DNA from: Pararhodobacter sp.
GTDB taxonomy: Bacteria > Pseudomonadota > Alphaproteobacteria > Rhodobacterales > Rhodobacteraceae
DNA: 64,000 bases
Direction: 5' to 3'
Assembly: GCA_020832545.1 (NCBI GenBank)
Contig: JAFIEK010000002.1
Span: 62,001-126,000, forward strand
Of this stretch, positions 57,183 through 64,000 are shown one piece after another. A model generated the notes under the pieces. The model was not told the DNA's origin. It worked only from the letters and a program-made list of their open reading frames with translations, and searched no databases. Each line of letters begins with the position of its first letter. Position 1 is the first letter of the stretch. The position numbers and the translations under genes were made by a program.

Positions 57183-58489
57183 CCGGTCTCGAAGTCGGCG
57201 CCTTCGTGGTAGTGGGCGCGTTGGGGTTGATCCTGCTGCGGGTGCCGGTCGGGGTGGCGTTGGGTCTGTCGGCCTTTGCCGGTGCGGCGACGCTGCTGCC
57301 CATGCCCGCTGCAATCAGCCTGATGTCCCGCGTGCCCTATGAGTTCGCGGCGAGTTGGGAATATGCTGCTGTCCCGCTGTTCTTGTTGATGGGTGCGATC
57401 GTTGTCCGCGCCAACATGGCCGAAGGCATCTTCGCATTTCTTGGCCGGGCGCTGCGCGGTGTTCCGGGCGGTCTGGCGATCGCCACCAACTTCGCCGGTG
57501 CTGGCTTTGGTGCCGCCACCGGATCAAGCCTCGCCACAACCGTGGCCATCGGGCGGCTGGCGACACCGCAGATGCTGCGCGCGCGTTACGATCCCGGGCT
57601 GGCCACTGCCGTGACGGCCTGTGCTGGCACCCTTGCGGCACTGATCCCGCCTTCCATACCCTTGATCGTCTACGGCATTTTGGCTGAGCAGTCGGTTGCG
57701 CGGCTGTTTTTTGCCGGGTTGGTACCGGGGCTGCTCACGGCCTTTGTTTATGCCGCCATGATTTCCGTCCGCTGCTGGCTCAATCCGACGCTGGCGCCAC
57801 CGCTACCGCACGACGAGACACCATTGCCGCGTGACCCGGGGCTGTTCGCGCTACCTCTGCTCGCCATCATCATCCTTGGCGGAATCTATTTCGGCTGGTT
57901 CTCACCCAGCCAGGCGGGTGCGGTCGGCGCCGTGGCTGCACTGGTGCTGGCACTGTTACGCGGCAACTTTGGTTGGGCAGAGTTGCGCGCCGCAGTGGGC
58001 GATGCGGCACGCCAGTCAAGCGCGATCCTGTTTGTGGCAATCGGTGCCTTCATGCTGACACGGACCATGGCACTGACCGGCCTTCCCGGTGCGCTTGCCG
58101 ATCTGGTTGAATTCTGGTCGATATCGCCGTTGGTTCTTATCCTTGCCGCGTCGCTGATCTTTGTGCTTCTGGGCATGATTCTTGACCCGTTGGGCGTGAT
58201 GCTGCTCTCGGTTGCCGTGCTTTTGCCCGTGTTCGAACGTCAGGGGTTTGATCTGATCTGGCTGGGCATCATCATCGTGAAATACGTCGAGATCGGGTTG
58301 ATTACTCCGCCCGTCGGTCTCAATGTTTTCGCTGCCAAATCTGTCGCTCCGAAAGGGATCGCGTTGACGACGATCTTCCGGGGTGTGCTGTGGTTTCTTC
58401 TTGCGGAGGTTGTCGTGATGACTTTGCTGCTGAGCATGCCGAGCCTGACCCTGTGGTTACCTGATCTCGTATTTGGGGTACGCCGATGA
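57179..58489 (+). CDS. TRAP transporter large permease (DctM)
   Basis: A 436-aa, about 12-TM sodium-coupled permease. Typical DctM segments are VPLFLLMGAIVVRANMAEGI, TGSSLATTVAIGRLATPQM, CAGTLAALIPPSIPLIVYGI and KYVEIGLITPPVGLNVFAAK. It completes the TRAP system with the receptor at 51303 and DctQ. The conserved end resembles the decayed fragment at 49076. Confidence 0.94.
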   Translation: MTGLEVGAFVVVGALGLILLRVPVGVALGLSAFAGAATLLPMPAAISLMSRVPYEFAASWEYAAVPLFLLMGAIVVRANMAEGIFAFLGRALRGVPGGLAIATNFAGAGFGAATGSSLATTVAIGRLATPQMLRARYDPGLATAVTACAGTLAALIPPSIPLIVYGILAEQSVARLFFAGLVPGLLTAFVYAAMISVRCWLNPTLAPPLPHDETPLPRDPGLFALPLLAIIILGGIYFGWFSPSQAGAVGAVAALVLALLRGNFGWAELRAAVGDAARQSSAILFVAIGAFMLTRTMALTGLPGALADLVEFWSISPLVLILAASLIFVLLGMILDPLGVMLLSVAVLLPVFERQGFDLIWLGIIIVKYVEIGLITPPVGLNVFAAKSVAPKGIALTTIFRGVLWFLLAEVVVMTLLLSMPSLTLWLPDLVFGVRR

Positions 58490-58911
58490 CACTTGACCAG
58501 CTTCAGAAGCTGCTCAGCATGGCCGAGTTTCACAAGATCGTGCAGGTCCGCGCGCTGGCGGTGACACCGGACGGCAGTCTTACACTGATGCTGCCGTTCG
58601 ATCCGGCCTACACGCTCGTCCGCGCCAGTGGCGCCTACCACGGCGGGGTGATTGCCACGCTGATCGACGTCGCCGGCACCATGTCCTGTTCGGTTGTACA
58701 GGGTAGACCGACGCCGACCGCCAATCTGCGCGTGGACTACCTCAAGAGCCCGGCATCCTGTGACCTCTATGCAGATTCCATCGTCCGGCGCGTGGGACGG
58801 TTGCTGGGAACAGCCGACGTGACAATCCGCGATCATGGCGGCCAGGTCTATGCCATTGGGCGCGGTACATTCGTCATGGCAGCACCCGAAACATCCCCCC
58901 GAGCGGGCTAG
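58486..58911 (+). CDS. PaaI-type hot-dog thioesterase
   Basis: A 141-aa hot-dog fold protein. It has the core ASGAYHGGVIATLIDVAGTM and PTPTANLRVDYLKSPAS, typical of PaaI-like acyl/aryl-CoA thioesterases. Last gene of the TRAP operon, overlapping dctM by 4 nt. It may release a free acid from a CoA ester or rescue CoA. Confidence 0.88.
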   Translation: MTLDQLQKLLSMAEFHKIVQVRALAVTPDGSLTLMLPFDPAYTLVRASGAYHGGVIATLIDVAGTMSCSVVQGRPTPTANLRVDYLKSPASCDLYADSIVRRVGRLLGTADVTIRDHGGQVYAIGRGTFVMAAPETSPRAG

Positions 58912-58913
58912 CC

Positions 58914-59320
58914 ATGTTCGTGGTGACCAAGGGGGGATGCGCCGCCGCCCATATCCAGCACATGCGAGACAGGCCACTCATGAAAATGAACCTGCAGCTA
59001 CATCTTGTCGAGTCCGATATCACCGGCGCAACGGGCATGCGGAACTTCCACACTATTGCCGCTGGCGAGTGCGATCCTGAGGTTCTCGCCACGTTCCGGG
59101 ATTTCCGCTGGACCTTTGCAATTTCTACATAGCGCAGATCGGTGCAGGCGACCACAGGCTGGAAGCTGCGGTGGGGGCGCTGACGGTTCGGGCTGACGAT
59201 GATCTGACCCCGCTGCCCAAGGCACGGATCAAGGGCAAGCAGAACAGTGCCCTGTCCTTCGACATGCGCGCTGCGCTTCACGGGGTGTTACATGTCCACA
59301 TCCAACGCTTCGGCGTTAGT
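58914..59320 (+). pseudogene. IS110-family transposase remnant
   Basis: Two frames match IS110-type transposases. The first reads IQHMRDRPLMKMNLQLHLVE, SDITGATGMRNFHTIAAGEC and DPEVLATFRDFRW. After a deletion and frameshift the second reads FYIAQIGAGDHRLEAAVGAL and TPLPKARIKGKQNSALSFDM. Only the middle of the protein remains. The rest of the gap to the ArsR gene (59321-59493) shows no gene. Confidence 0.8.
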
Positions 59321-59493
59321 TTATGTGTCCGGTGGGGCGATTCTGGCGATTCCGATTTGTGTGGCTCTGGTCAATCGGTACGCTGCGCGCGTTCTCAGGC
59401 GTGAAATCGACAATCTAGGCAGTTCAAAGTCTTTGCCACAACCGAACGTAGCGCATCGAGGAGAGGCTGGGGAAAGTTGTTGGCATCGGTTGT

Positions 59494-59545
59494 TTGACAT
59501 CGCATAACCCACAAGCTATGCATTATTCATAACTGTGGAGTTATG
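59494..59545 (+). promoter_or_regulatory. Promoter and operator of the ArsR operon
   Basis: TTGACA (59494-59499) and TATGCA (59517-59522) are spaced 17 bp, a good sigma70-type promoter. The inverted repeat CATAAC-TGTGGA-GTTATG (59528-59545), with a further CATAAC at 59503, overlaps and follows it. This is a probable self-regulating ArsR site. Confidence 0.6.
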
Positions 59546-59549
59546 GGTG

Positions 59550-59873
59550 ATGGTCCAATTGCACGATGATGTCTTCAGGTCGCTTGGCGACCCCACACGA
59601 AGGGGTCTTTTCGAATTTCTTTGTCTTGATGGCGAGCAGACGGTCACCGCGCTGACCGAACGGATCGGCATCTCACAACCGGCTGTTTCAAAGCACCTCG
59701 GTGTCCTCAAGCAAGCCGGCCTCGTGACCGGACGCCAGGAAGGGCGCCACACGCATTACACCGCGCGCAAAGAGGCCCTGGCGCCGCTCATCGACTGGAC
59801 ACAGCGCATGGGCGGGTTCTGGGACAGCAAGCTGGACGATCTCGAAAATCTGCTGGGAAGGATGGATCAATGA
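59550..59873 (+). CDS. ArsR-family transcriptional regulator
   Basis: A 107-aa winged-helix repressor: DVFRSLGDPTRRGLFEFLCL, ERIGISQPAVSKHLGVLKQA and GRQEGRHTHYTAR. It has no metal-binding Cys motif, like the ArsR proteins paired with SRPBCC genes. I use the ATG at 59550 instead of the GTG at 59535, which lies inside the palindrome. It overlaps the next gene by 4 nt. Confidence 0.92.
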   Translation: MVQLHDDVFRSLGDPTRRGLFEFLCLDGEQTVTALTERIGISQPAVSKHLGVLKQAGLVTGRQEGRHTHYTARKEALAPLIDWTQRMGGFWDSKLDDLENLLGRMDQ

Positions 59874-60280
59874 CGGAAGTTGGCATGCAGCTGCGTAGCG
59901 TGGTGAAGGAACGCCGGTTCGCACAGTCCCCGGAGAAGGTCTGGCGCGCGTTGACGCAAAAATACCTCATCGCGGATTGGCTGATGGCGAACGATTTCAA
60001 ACCAGAGGTCGGACATCGTTTTGTGCTGGACGCCGAGTGGGGGCAGATCACCTGTGATGTTCTCGCCGTAGAGCCGCAAAAATTCCTGTCCTATTCTTGG
60101 CAAAGCCAGGGGCTGGACAGCGTTGTGACCTGGACGCTGACCTCGACTGCGGATGGCACGCATCTGAAGATGGTGCAAACTGGCTTTGGCGCAGATCAGG
60201 AGCTTGCCTACCGCGGCGCAACCACGGGCTGGACGCGGTTTCTCGACCGGCTTGAAGTGGTGGTCTGCGACCACGATTAA
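59870..60280 (+). CDS. SRPBCC (AHSA1-type) domain protein
   Basis: A 136-aa hydrophobic-cavity protein: VKERRFAQSPEKVWRALTQK, FVLDAEWGQITCDVLAVEPQ, YSWQ and LTSTADGTHLKMVQTGF. ArsR/SRPBCC pairs are common. The ligand is unknown. It overlaps the ArsR gene and is followed 21 bp later by the DoxX-like gene. Confidence 0.9.
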   Translation: MTEVGMQLRSVVKERRFAQSPEKVWRALTQKYLIADWLMANDFKPEVGHRFVLDAEWGQITCDVLAVEPQKFLSYSWQSQGLDSVVTWTLTSTADGTHLKMVQTGFGADQELAYRGATTGWTRFLDRLEVVVCDHD

Positions 60281-60301
60281 AAATCCTCGCGGAGTCGCCA
60301 C

Positions 60302-60673
60302 ATGAGCATTGTTCTCTGGACACTTCAGGCGTTGCTGGCGCTGCATACTGCAATCGGTGCGGGCTGGAAGCTGTTTAACCCTGCGCAATCCATCGCAACT
60401 CTGTCCGCAGTACCTTCCGGCCTGTGGCTAGTCCTGATTCCACTTGAGCTTGCATGTGCGGTAGCGCTGCTTGCCCCTGCCATCGCCCCTTCGCTCGCCT
60501 ATATTGTTCCGCTCGCAGCCTTTGCAATTGCCGTCGAGATGCTGGCCTTCTGCGCAATCCATTTGCGCTCAGGCGCGGCTGAGCCTGGCCCTGTATACTA
60601 CTGGCTGGGTGTCGCTGCGATCTGCGCGGTGATTGCGGCAGGGCGATTGTTTGTTGCGCCGCTGCAAAGCTGA
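60302..60673 (+). CDS. DoxX-like membrane protein
   Basis: A 123-aa four-TM protein: WTLQALLALHTAIGAGWKLF, VLIPLELACAVALLAPAIAP, AAFAIAVEMLAFCAIHL and a last helix YWLGVAAICAVIAAGRLFVA. It resembles DoxX-like proteins; function unknown. Part of the ArsR operon. Confidence 0.8.
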   Translation: MSIVLWTLQALLALHTAIGAGWKLFNPAQSIATLSAVPSGLWLVLIPLELACAVALLAPAIAPSLAYIVPLAAFAIAVEMLAFCAIHLRSGAAEPGPVYYWLGVAAICAVIAAGRLFVAPLQS

Positions 60674-60690
60674 CAAATACGGAGAGGATT

Positions 60691-61272
60691 GTGCGAAATT
60701 CTGACGTCGAAATGCTGCTCGCCAAAGAAGATTGGCAGTTGGAGCGCCGAAAGCTGCGCTCCATGATCCTCGCTACGGGGCTCAGTGAGGCCGTAAAATG
60801 GGGCAAGCTCTGCTATGGTTTTGAGGGCAGCAATGTCGCCATCATCTATGGGATGAAGGCCTACTGCGCGGTTGGCTTTTTCAAGGGATCGCTCCTGAAG
60901 GACGAAGCAGGTCTTCTGGTGTCGCCCGGCAAACACTCGCAGGCAATGCGGCAACTTCGGTTCAGAAACCTTGATGGGATCAACGATAATGCCGAGCGCA
61001 TTTCAGCGTTGATCGAACAGGCGATCCAGGTCGAAAAGGACGGGTTGAAGGTTGCTTTTGATGAGAAGGACAATCTTGACTTCCCTGATGAACTCCGCGA
61101 CGCGCTGGAAGGAGATCCTGAACTGTCGGAAGCATTTCAGAAGCTGACACTCGGCCGACAGCGCGGGTATGTGCTACATGTTTCACAAGCCCGTCAGCCT
61201 GACACCCGCACCCGCCGAATCGCCAAGTTTCGGTCAAAGGTCATTGAAGGCAAAGGGTTGAACAATCGTTGA
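60691..61272 (+). CDS. YdeI/OmpD-associated family protein
   Basis: A 193-aa protein with an N-terminal DUF1801-like domain (GLSEAVKWGKLCYGFEGSNV, SLLKDEAGLLVSPGKHSQAM). The C-terminal YdeI motif is FQKLTLGRQRGYVLHVSQAR followed by RIAKFRSKVIEGKG. The start is a GTG at 60691 after GGAGAGG. Last gene of the ArsR operon; function unknown. Confidence 0.9.
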   Translation: MRNSDVEMLLAKEDWQLERRKLRSMILATGLSEAVKWGKLCYGFEGSNVAIIYGMKAYCAVGFFKGSLLKDEAGLLVSPGKHSQAMRQLRFRNLDGINDNAERISALIEQAIQVEKDGLKVAFDEKDNLDFPDELRDALEGDPELSEAFQKLTLGRQRGYVLHVSQARQPDTRTRRIAKFRSKVIEGKGLNNR

Positions 61273-61335
61273 GGGGGGCACGAACCTCAAACGCAAACCG
61301 ATGCTCGCTCCATTAAGCGCTGCATACGACGGTTG

Positions 61336-61722
61336 TCATTCGTTACCGGCGACGGTCGGTTCGTCTGGCGTGGTGTTGTCATCACCGCGCTGCGTGCTCA
61401 GCCACGTTGCCCAGTGTTTCGACGCAACCGAGAGCGGAATCAGGGCTTCATATACCGCCCGGCCTAGCTCTGTGACTTGATACCCTTCCGCTTGTCGCGA
61501 GACAAAACCAGCCGCTTGCAGCTCCTTCAGGCGCGCGCTCAGCACGCCGGGAGAGATCGATTCGCATGCAGATTGCAGAGCCCGGAATGTGCAGGGCCCC
61601 TGCCTGCTCAGCGTCCAAAGCACGCCCATCGCCCATCGACGTCCCAAAAGGTCGAACATGGCCATGATCGGGCTGCCAGATTTCGACCCGCGAACGGCTT
61701 GCCCCGGCAATGGGATCGTCAT
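61336..61722 (-). CDS. HxlR-family transcriptional regulator
   Basis: A 128-aa winged-helix protein: FDLLGRRWAMGVLWTLSRQG, FRALQSACESISPGVLSARL and VSRQAEGYQVTELGRAVYEA. The usual N-terminal effector Cys is not seen. It is divergent from an EamA gene, with a palindrome between them. Confidence 0.92.
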   Translation of the reverse strand: MTIPLPGQAVRGSKSGSPIMAMFDLLGRRWAMGVLWTLSRQGPCTFRALQSACESISPGVLSARLKELQAAGFVSRQAEGYQVTELGRAVYEALIPLSVASKHWATWLSTQRGDDNTTPDEPTVAGNE

Positions 61723-61742
61723 GCGTCATTCTCCTTGCTATT

Positions 61743-61767
61743 GAAATCGTAGCACGCTACGGATTTC
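61743..61767. promoter_or_regulatory. Candidate HxlR operator
   Basis: GAAATCGTAGC and GCTACGGATTTC form an imperfect inverted repeat around a perfect CGTAGC-AC-GCTACG core. It lies in the 71-bp gap between the divergent hxlR-type and EamA genes. Confidence 0.6.
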
Positions 61768-61793
61768 ATAGCAATCTTAAGAGGAGCAAGCAC

Positions 61794-62699
61794 GTGAAGG
61801 CAAAGGATCTCGTGCTGTGGAGTCTTCTTGCCTGGTTGTGGGGCAGTTCATTCCTGGCAATTGCCATCGGCGTGGAATCGGTTGAGCCCTTCCCGCTGGT
61901 TGCAGGGCGAATGTTGATCGGCGCATTCCTCCTGCTCGCGGTTCTCTATGCGCGTGGCGGCACCCTTCGGCTTGGGGCAAGGGGATGGAGCGTCGCTGTT
62001 GTCGTTGGCACCACAGGCAATGTCGTCCCCTTTCTGCTCATCAGTTTTGCTGGCCAAAGTGTCGATAGCGGGTTGGCTGCGCTGATCATGGGTATCGCGC
62101 CTGTCGTTACCCTGACATTGGCACCGCTCGTTCACGCGGGCGAAACCCTGAGCAGGTTGACGATCCTTGGCGCTGCGATCGGATTTTGCGGGATCAGTGT
62201 TCTGGTCGGCCCCGAGGCGTTTTACGGGCTTGGGGGCGATCTTGTCCCGCAACTTCTCCTGGTGGGCGCGGCTCTGTGCTATGCGTTCACGGCCCTTTTT
62301 TCACGCCGGTTTCCCTTTGCCAACGCCCTTCAGATGGCCGCAGCATCAGTTCTTGTCGGCGCTTTGGCGACCAGTGTGATCGCTGTGCTGCAAATGGGCG
62401 GCAGCCCGGTCCCGGCCCCATCAACGCGCTCCCTGATCGCACTGGTCTATCTTGGCATCGGCCCTACTGCGCTGGCCGCATTGATCTATTTCCAACTTAT
62501 TCCGCGAATAGGCGCAGGGCGTGTGCAACAGGTCAACTATATCGTGCCGGTTCTGGGTATCTTGCTTGGGGCGCTGGTACTGAACGAACAGCCGGAGTGG
62601 AATGCTCTTGTGGCGATCCCGATGATTGTGCTGGCCGTCTATCTGGTGACACGGCGTTCAGGCGAAGCGCCGAAACCGTGCGTCATTGGCACCAGATAG
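61794..62699 (+). CDS. EamA/DMT-family transporter
   Basis: A 301-aa protein with ten hydrophobic segments: LVLWSLLAWLWGSSFLAIAI, FLLISFAGQSVDSGLAALIM and YIVPVLGILLGALVLNEQPE. The start is a GTG at 61794 with GAGGAG 8 nt upstream; the longer track ORF would overlap hxlR-type coding. The substrate is unknown; probably controlled by the divergent HxlR protein. Confidence 0.88.
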   Translation: MKAKDLVLWSLLAWLWGSSFLAIAIGVESVEPFPLVAGRMLIGAFLLLAVLYARGGTLRLGARGWSVAVVVGTTGNVVPFLLISFAGQSVDSGLAALIMGIAPVVTLTLAPLVHAGETLSRLTILGAAIGFCGISVLVGPEAFYGLGGDLVPQLLLVGAALCYAFTALFSRRFPFANALQMAAASVLVGALATSVIAVLQMGGSPVPAPSTRSLIALVYLGIGPTALAALIYFQLIPRIGAGRVQQVNYIVPVLGILLGALVLNEQPEWNALVAIPMIVLAVYLVTRRSGEAPKPCVIGTR

Positions 62700-62871
62700 T
62701 GCGGGCGAAGAGTTCAAGAGATCGCCTCTTCGTTCCCTTGCACATGTCGCACCGCCTGTCTGACTTTGGCTGCTGTTCATCGTCAGCCGCAAGATAGATT
62801 GGATGACGCGGCCACCTTCCATGCATACCTTCTGGTGCCCCGATATTTTCAATCGCCTCCGCGACCGGCAT

Positions 62872-63639
62872 TCAGGTATGGCATTCCCTTCCGGACTGGA
62901 ACCGCAAAGGGGAGCACCCTATAAGCGTGCGAAAAGCATGAGTGAAGGCACTCGGGGTTTCATATCCCACGTCGAATGCAGTTTTCGTCACAGACTGTCC
63001 GGCGGAAAGCTTTTCAATGGCGATCATGATCCGCGTAAGGCGCCTGAGTTCGCGAAAAGTCATTCCGGTCTCTGCTCGAATTGTACGTATCAGATTGCGC
63101 TCTGAGAACCCCATGCGCTTTGCCCATGTCCTGAGGGTGCTCTGATCTGCCGGTTCATTCTGCAAATGCTGAGCCAATTCTGCAATATGCGGGTTGCTGG
63201 GAATTGGAAGGTGCAATGGCTCCGACAGTCCCTGCCTGATCTCATGGACCAGCACATCGGCCAACATCAGGCTTAAGTCACTATCATCCCCGCCTGCCAG
63301 GCGAACAAGAACCTCCCGCATAAGCGGCGAAACGGAAATCACCGCTGCATCAGCATACACCGGCGGATAAGCCTCGCTGAGATATGCTGTGCGCATCTCG
63401 ACGGGGCCCACGCACTGGATGGCGTGCGGCGTTTGTGCGGTAATCCACAATGCGCGCCCTGGAGGGATGAACCACATCTTGTTGTGAACCGATACGCGCA
63501 TCGTTCCAGAAATGGCATGTGCAATTTGGTGCGCAGAGTGCGAATGGGATGGGATAAGTGTCCCAGCGTCGAAGGCTGACGCGAAGCCAGTGACCTTGAG
63601 CTTCATGTCGTTTGGCATTTTGGGCGTAATAAAATTCAT
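62872..63639 (-). CDS. AraC-family regulator with cupin sensor
   Basis: The protein has an N-terminal cupin (LIPSHSHSAHQIAHAISGTM, VHNKMWFIPPGRALWI) and a C-terminal double helix-turn-helix (LRTWAKRMGFSERNLIRTIR, VTKTAFDVGYETPSAFTHAF). I start at the ATG at 63639 (255 aa), because the track start at 63717 would overlap the divergent MFS start. It probably controls that MFS gene. The 172 bp between it and the EamA gene hold only a weak hairpin. Confidence 0.86.
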   Translation of the reverse strand: MNFITPKMPNDMKLKVTGFASAFDAGTLIPSHSHSAHQIAHAISGTMRVSVHNKMWFIPPGRALWITAQTPHAIQCVGPVEMRTAYLSEAYPPVYADAAVISVSPLMREVLVRLAGGDDSDLSLMLADVLVHEIRQGLSEPLHLPIPSNPHIAELAQHLQNEPADQSTLRTWAKRMGFSERNLIRTIRAETGMTFRELRRLTRIMIAIEKLSAGQSVTKTAFDVGYETPSAFTHAFRTLIGCSPLRFQSGRECHT

Positions 63640-63706
63640 TCTGGCGACAGACAGTACGGCACCTGTGTGGAATATCAAGGTCAGTCTACATCCCGGAGAT
63701 ATGCAG

Positions 63707-64000
63707 ATGTCACGCAACGAAGCCCTTCAATTCATCAATGTGGCGCATTTCTTTGACCACTTCTTTCTGCTGATTTTTCCGACAGCAGCGCTTGCGATAG
63801 CGCCTGCATGGGGCATGAGCTTTGCCGATGTGCTTTTGCTCGGAACAGCGCTTTACGCAATGTTTGCTCTTGGCACCTTGCCCGCTGGCTGGCTTGGCGA
63901 CCGCGTTGACAGGATGACGCTGATAGCAGTGTTCTACATCGGTTGTGGAGTTTCCAGCATTCTTGTTTCTTTGGCCACTGGGCCAACTACTATGATGATC
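63707..64000 (+). CDS. MFS transporter, N-terminal part (3' end outside window)
   Basis: Translated by hand because the ORF is cut by the window end. It reads MSRNEALQFINVAHFFDHFF, then LLIFPTAALAIAPAWGMSFA and the MFS loop motif PAGWLGDRVDRMTL. The ATG at 63707 has CGGAGAT about 8 nt upstream. About 98 codons are visible. It is divergent from the AraC gene; substrate unknown. Confidence 0.85.
   Translation, partial: MSRNEALQFINVAHFFDHFFLLIFPTAALAIAPAWGMSFADVLLLGTALYAMFALGTLPAGWLGDRVDRMTLIAVFYIGCGVSSILVSLATGPTTMMI

Noticed and set aside
40780-64000. Second copy of the tRNA-Phe 3' end as an attachment site
   Set aside because: No repeat of GTTCGATTCCGCCCCCGGGC was seen in the rest of the window; an island, if present, may extend past the window end.
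1-64000. CRISPR arrays or phage structural genes
   Set aside because: No regularly spaced repeats and no capsid, portal, tail or integrase-like frames were seen.

Overview
The window is high-GC DNA from an alphaproteobacterium, most likely Rhodobacteraceae/Roseobacteraceae. This rests on the order of the division/cell-wall genes, the hemD - mitofilin-like - hemY order, the short archaeal-type Psd, the TRAP transporters and the intergenic repeat style. The genus cannot be read from the sequence.

Layout. (1) 1-15.5 kb, minus strand: a division and cell-wall (dcw) block reading murD, a RarD-type EamA gene, ftsW, murG, murC, a 98-aa membrane protein, murB, ddl, ftsQ, ftsA, ftsZ, lpxC, bamD, recN (cut by the window edge). 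A Rho-independent terminator follows ftsZ. (2) 15.6-23.5 kb, minus strand: two identical tRNA-Asp genes, pssA and psd (phosphatidylethanolamine synthesis), tamB and tamA (outer-membrane assembly). (3) 23.6-34.3 kb: Fsr-type MFS exporter, ahcY, a repeat-rich gap with a G26/C19 tract, EVE and YciI proteins, tsaD, hemD/mitofilin-like/hemY, tRNA-Thr, and metY with a possible SAM-type pseudoknot in its leader. (4) 34.4-40.8 kb: a 1033-aa GspL/PilM-like - TM - PilP/GspC-like fusion protein, an SDR, a frameshifted AbrB-type membrane protein, an EamA exporter and tRNA-Phe.

(5) 40.8-64 kb is accessory in character. It starts beside tRNA-Phe with an IS21 transposase remnant and carries further relics: a BKACE N-terminus, a TRAP DctM C-terminus and an IS110 transposase. 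The minus-strand operon 47.4-41.3 kb plus a divergent IclR gene and a thioesterase fits complete salicylate catabolism through CoA thioesters: salicylate-CoA ligase, salicylyl-CoA 5-hydroxylase, gentisyl-CoA thioesterase, gentisate dioxygenase, two unrelated maleylpyruvate isomerases, and fumarylpyruvate hydrolase.

(6) 49.5-58.9 kb holds an M20 amidohydrolase and a MarR regulator, then eight contiguous or overlapping genes: DctP, a racemase-superfamily enzyme lacking its first catalytic residue, a zinc-free-type MDR oxidoreductase, an acyl-CoA ligase, a Glyoxalase_3 protein, DctQ, DctM and a PaaI-type thioesterase. Two similar 17-bp palindromes precede the M20 gene and dctP, suggesting one MarR regulon. 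I do not recognise this operon as a described pathway, and it is the best candidate for an undescribed system. (7) 59.5-64 kb: an ArsR/SRPBCC/DoxX/YdeI operon, a divergent HxlR/EamA pair, an AraC regulator and the start of an MFS gene.
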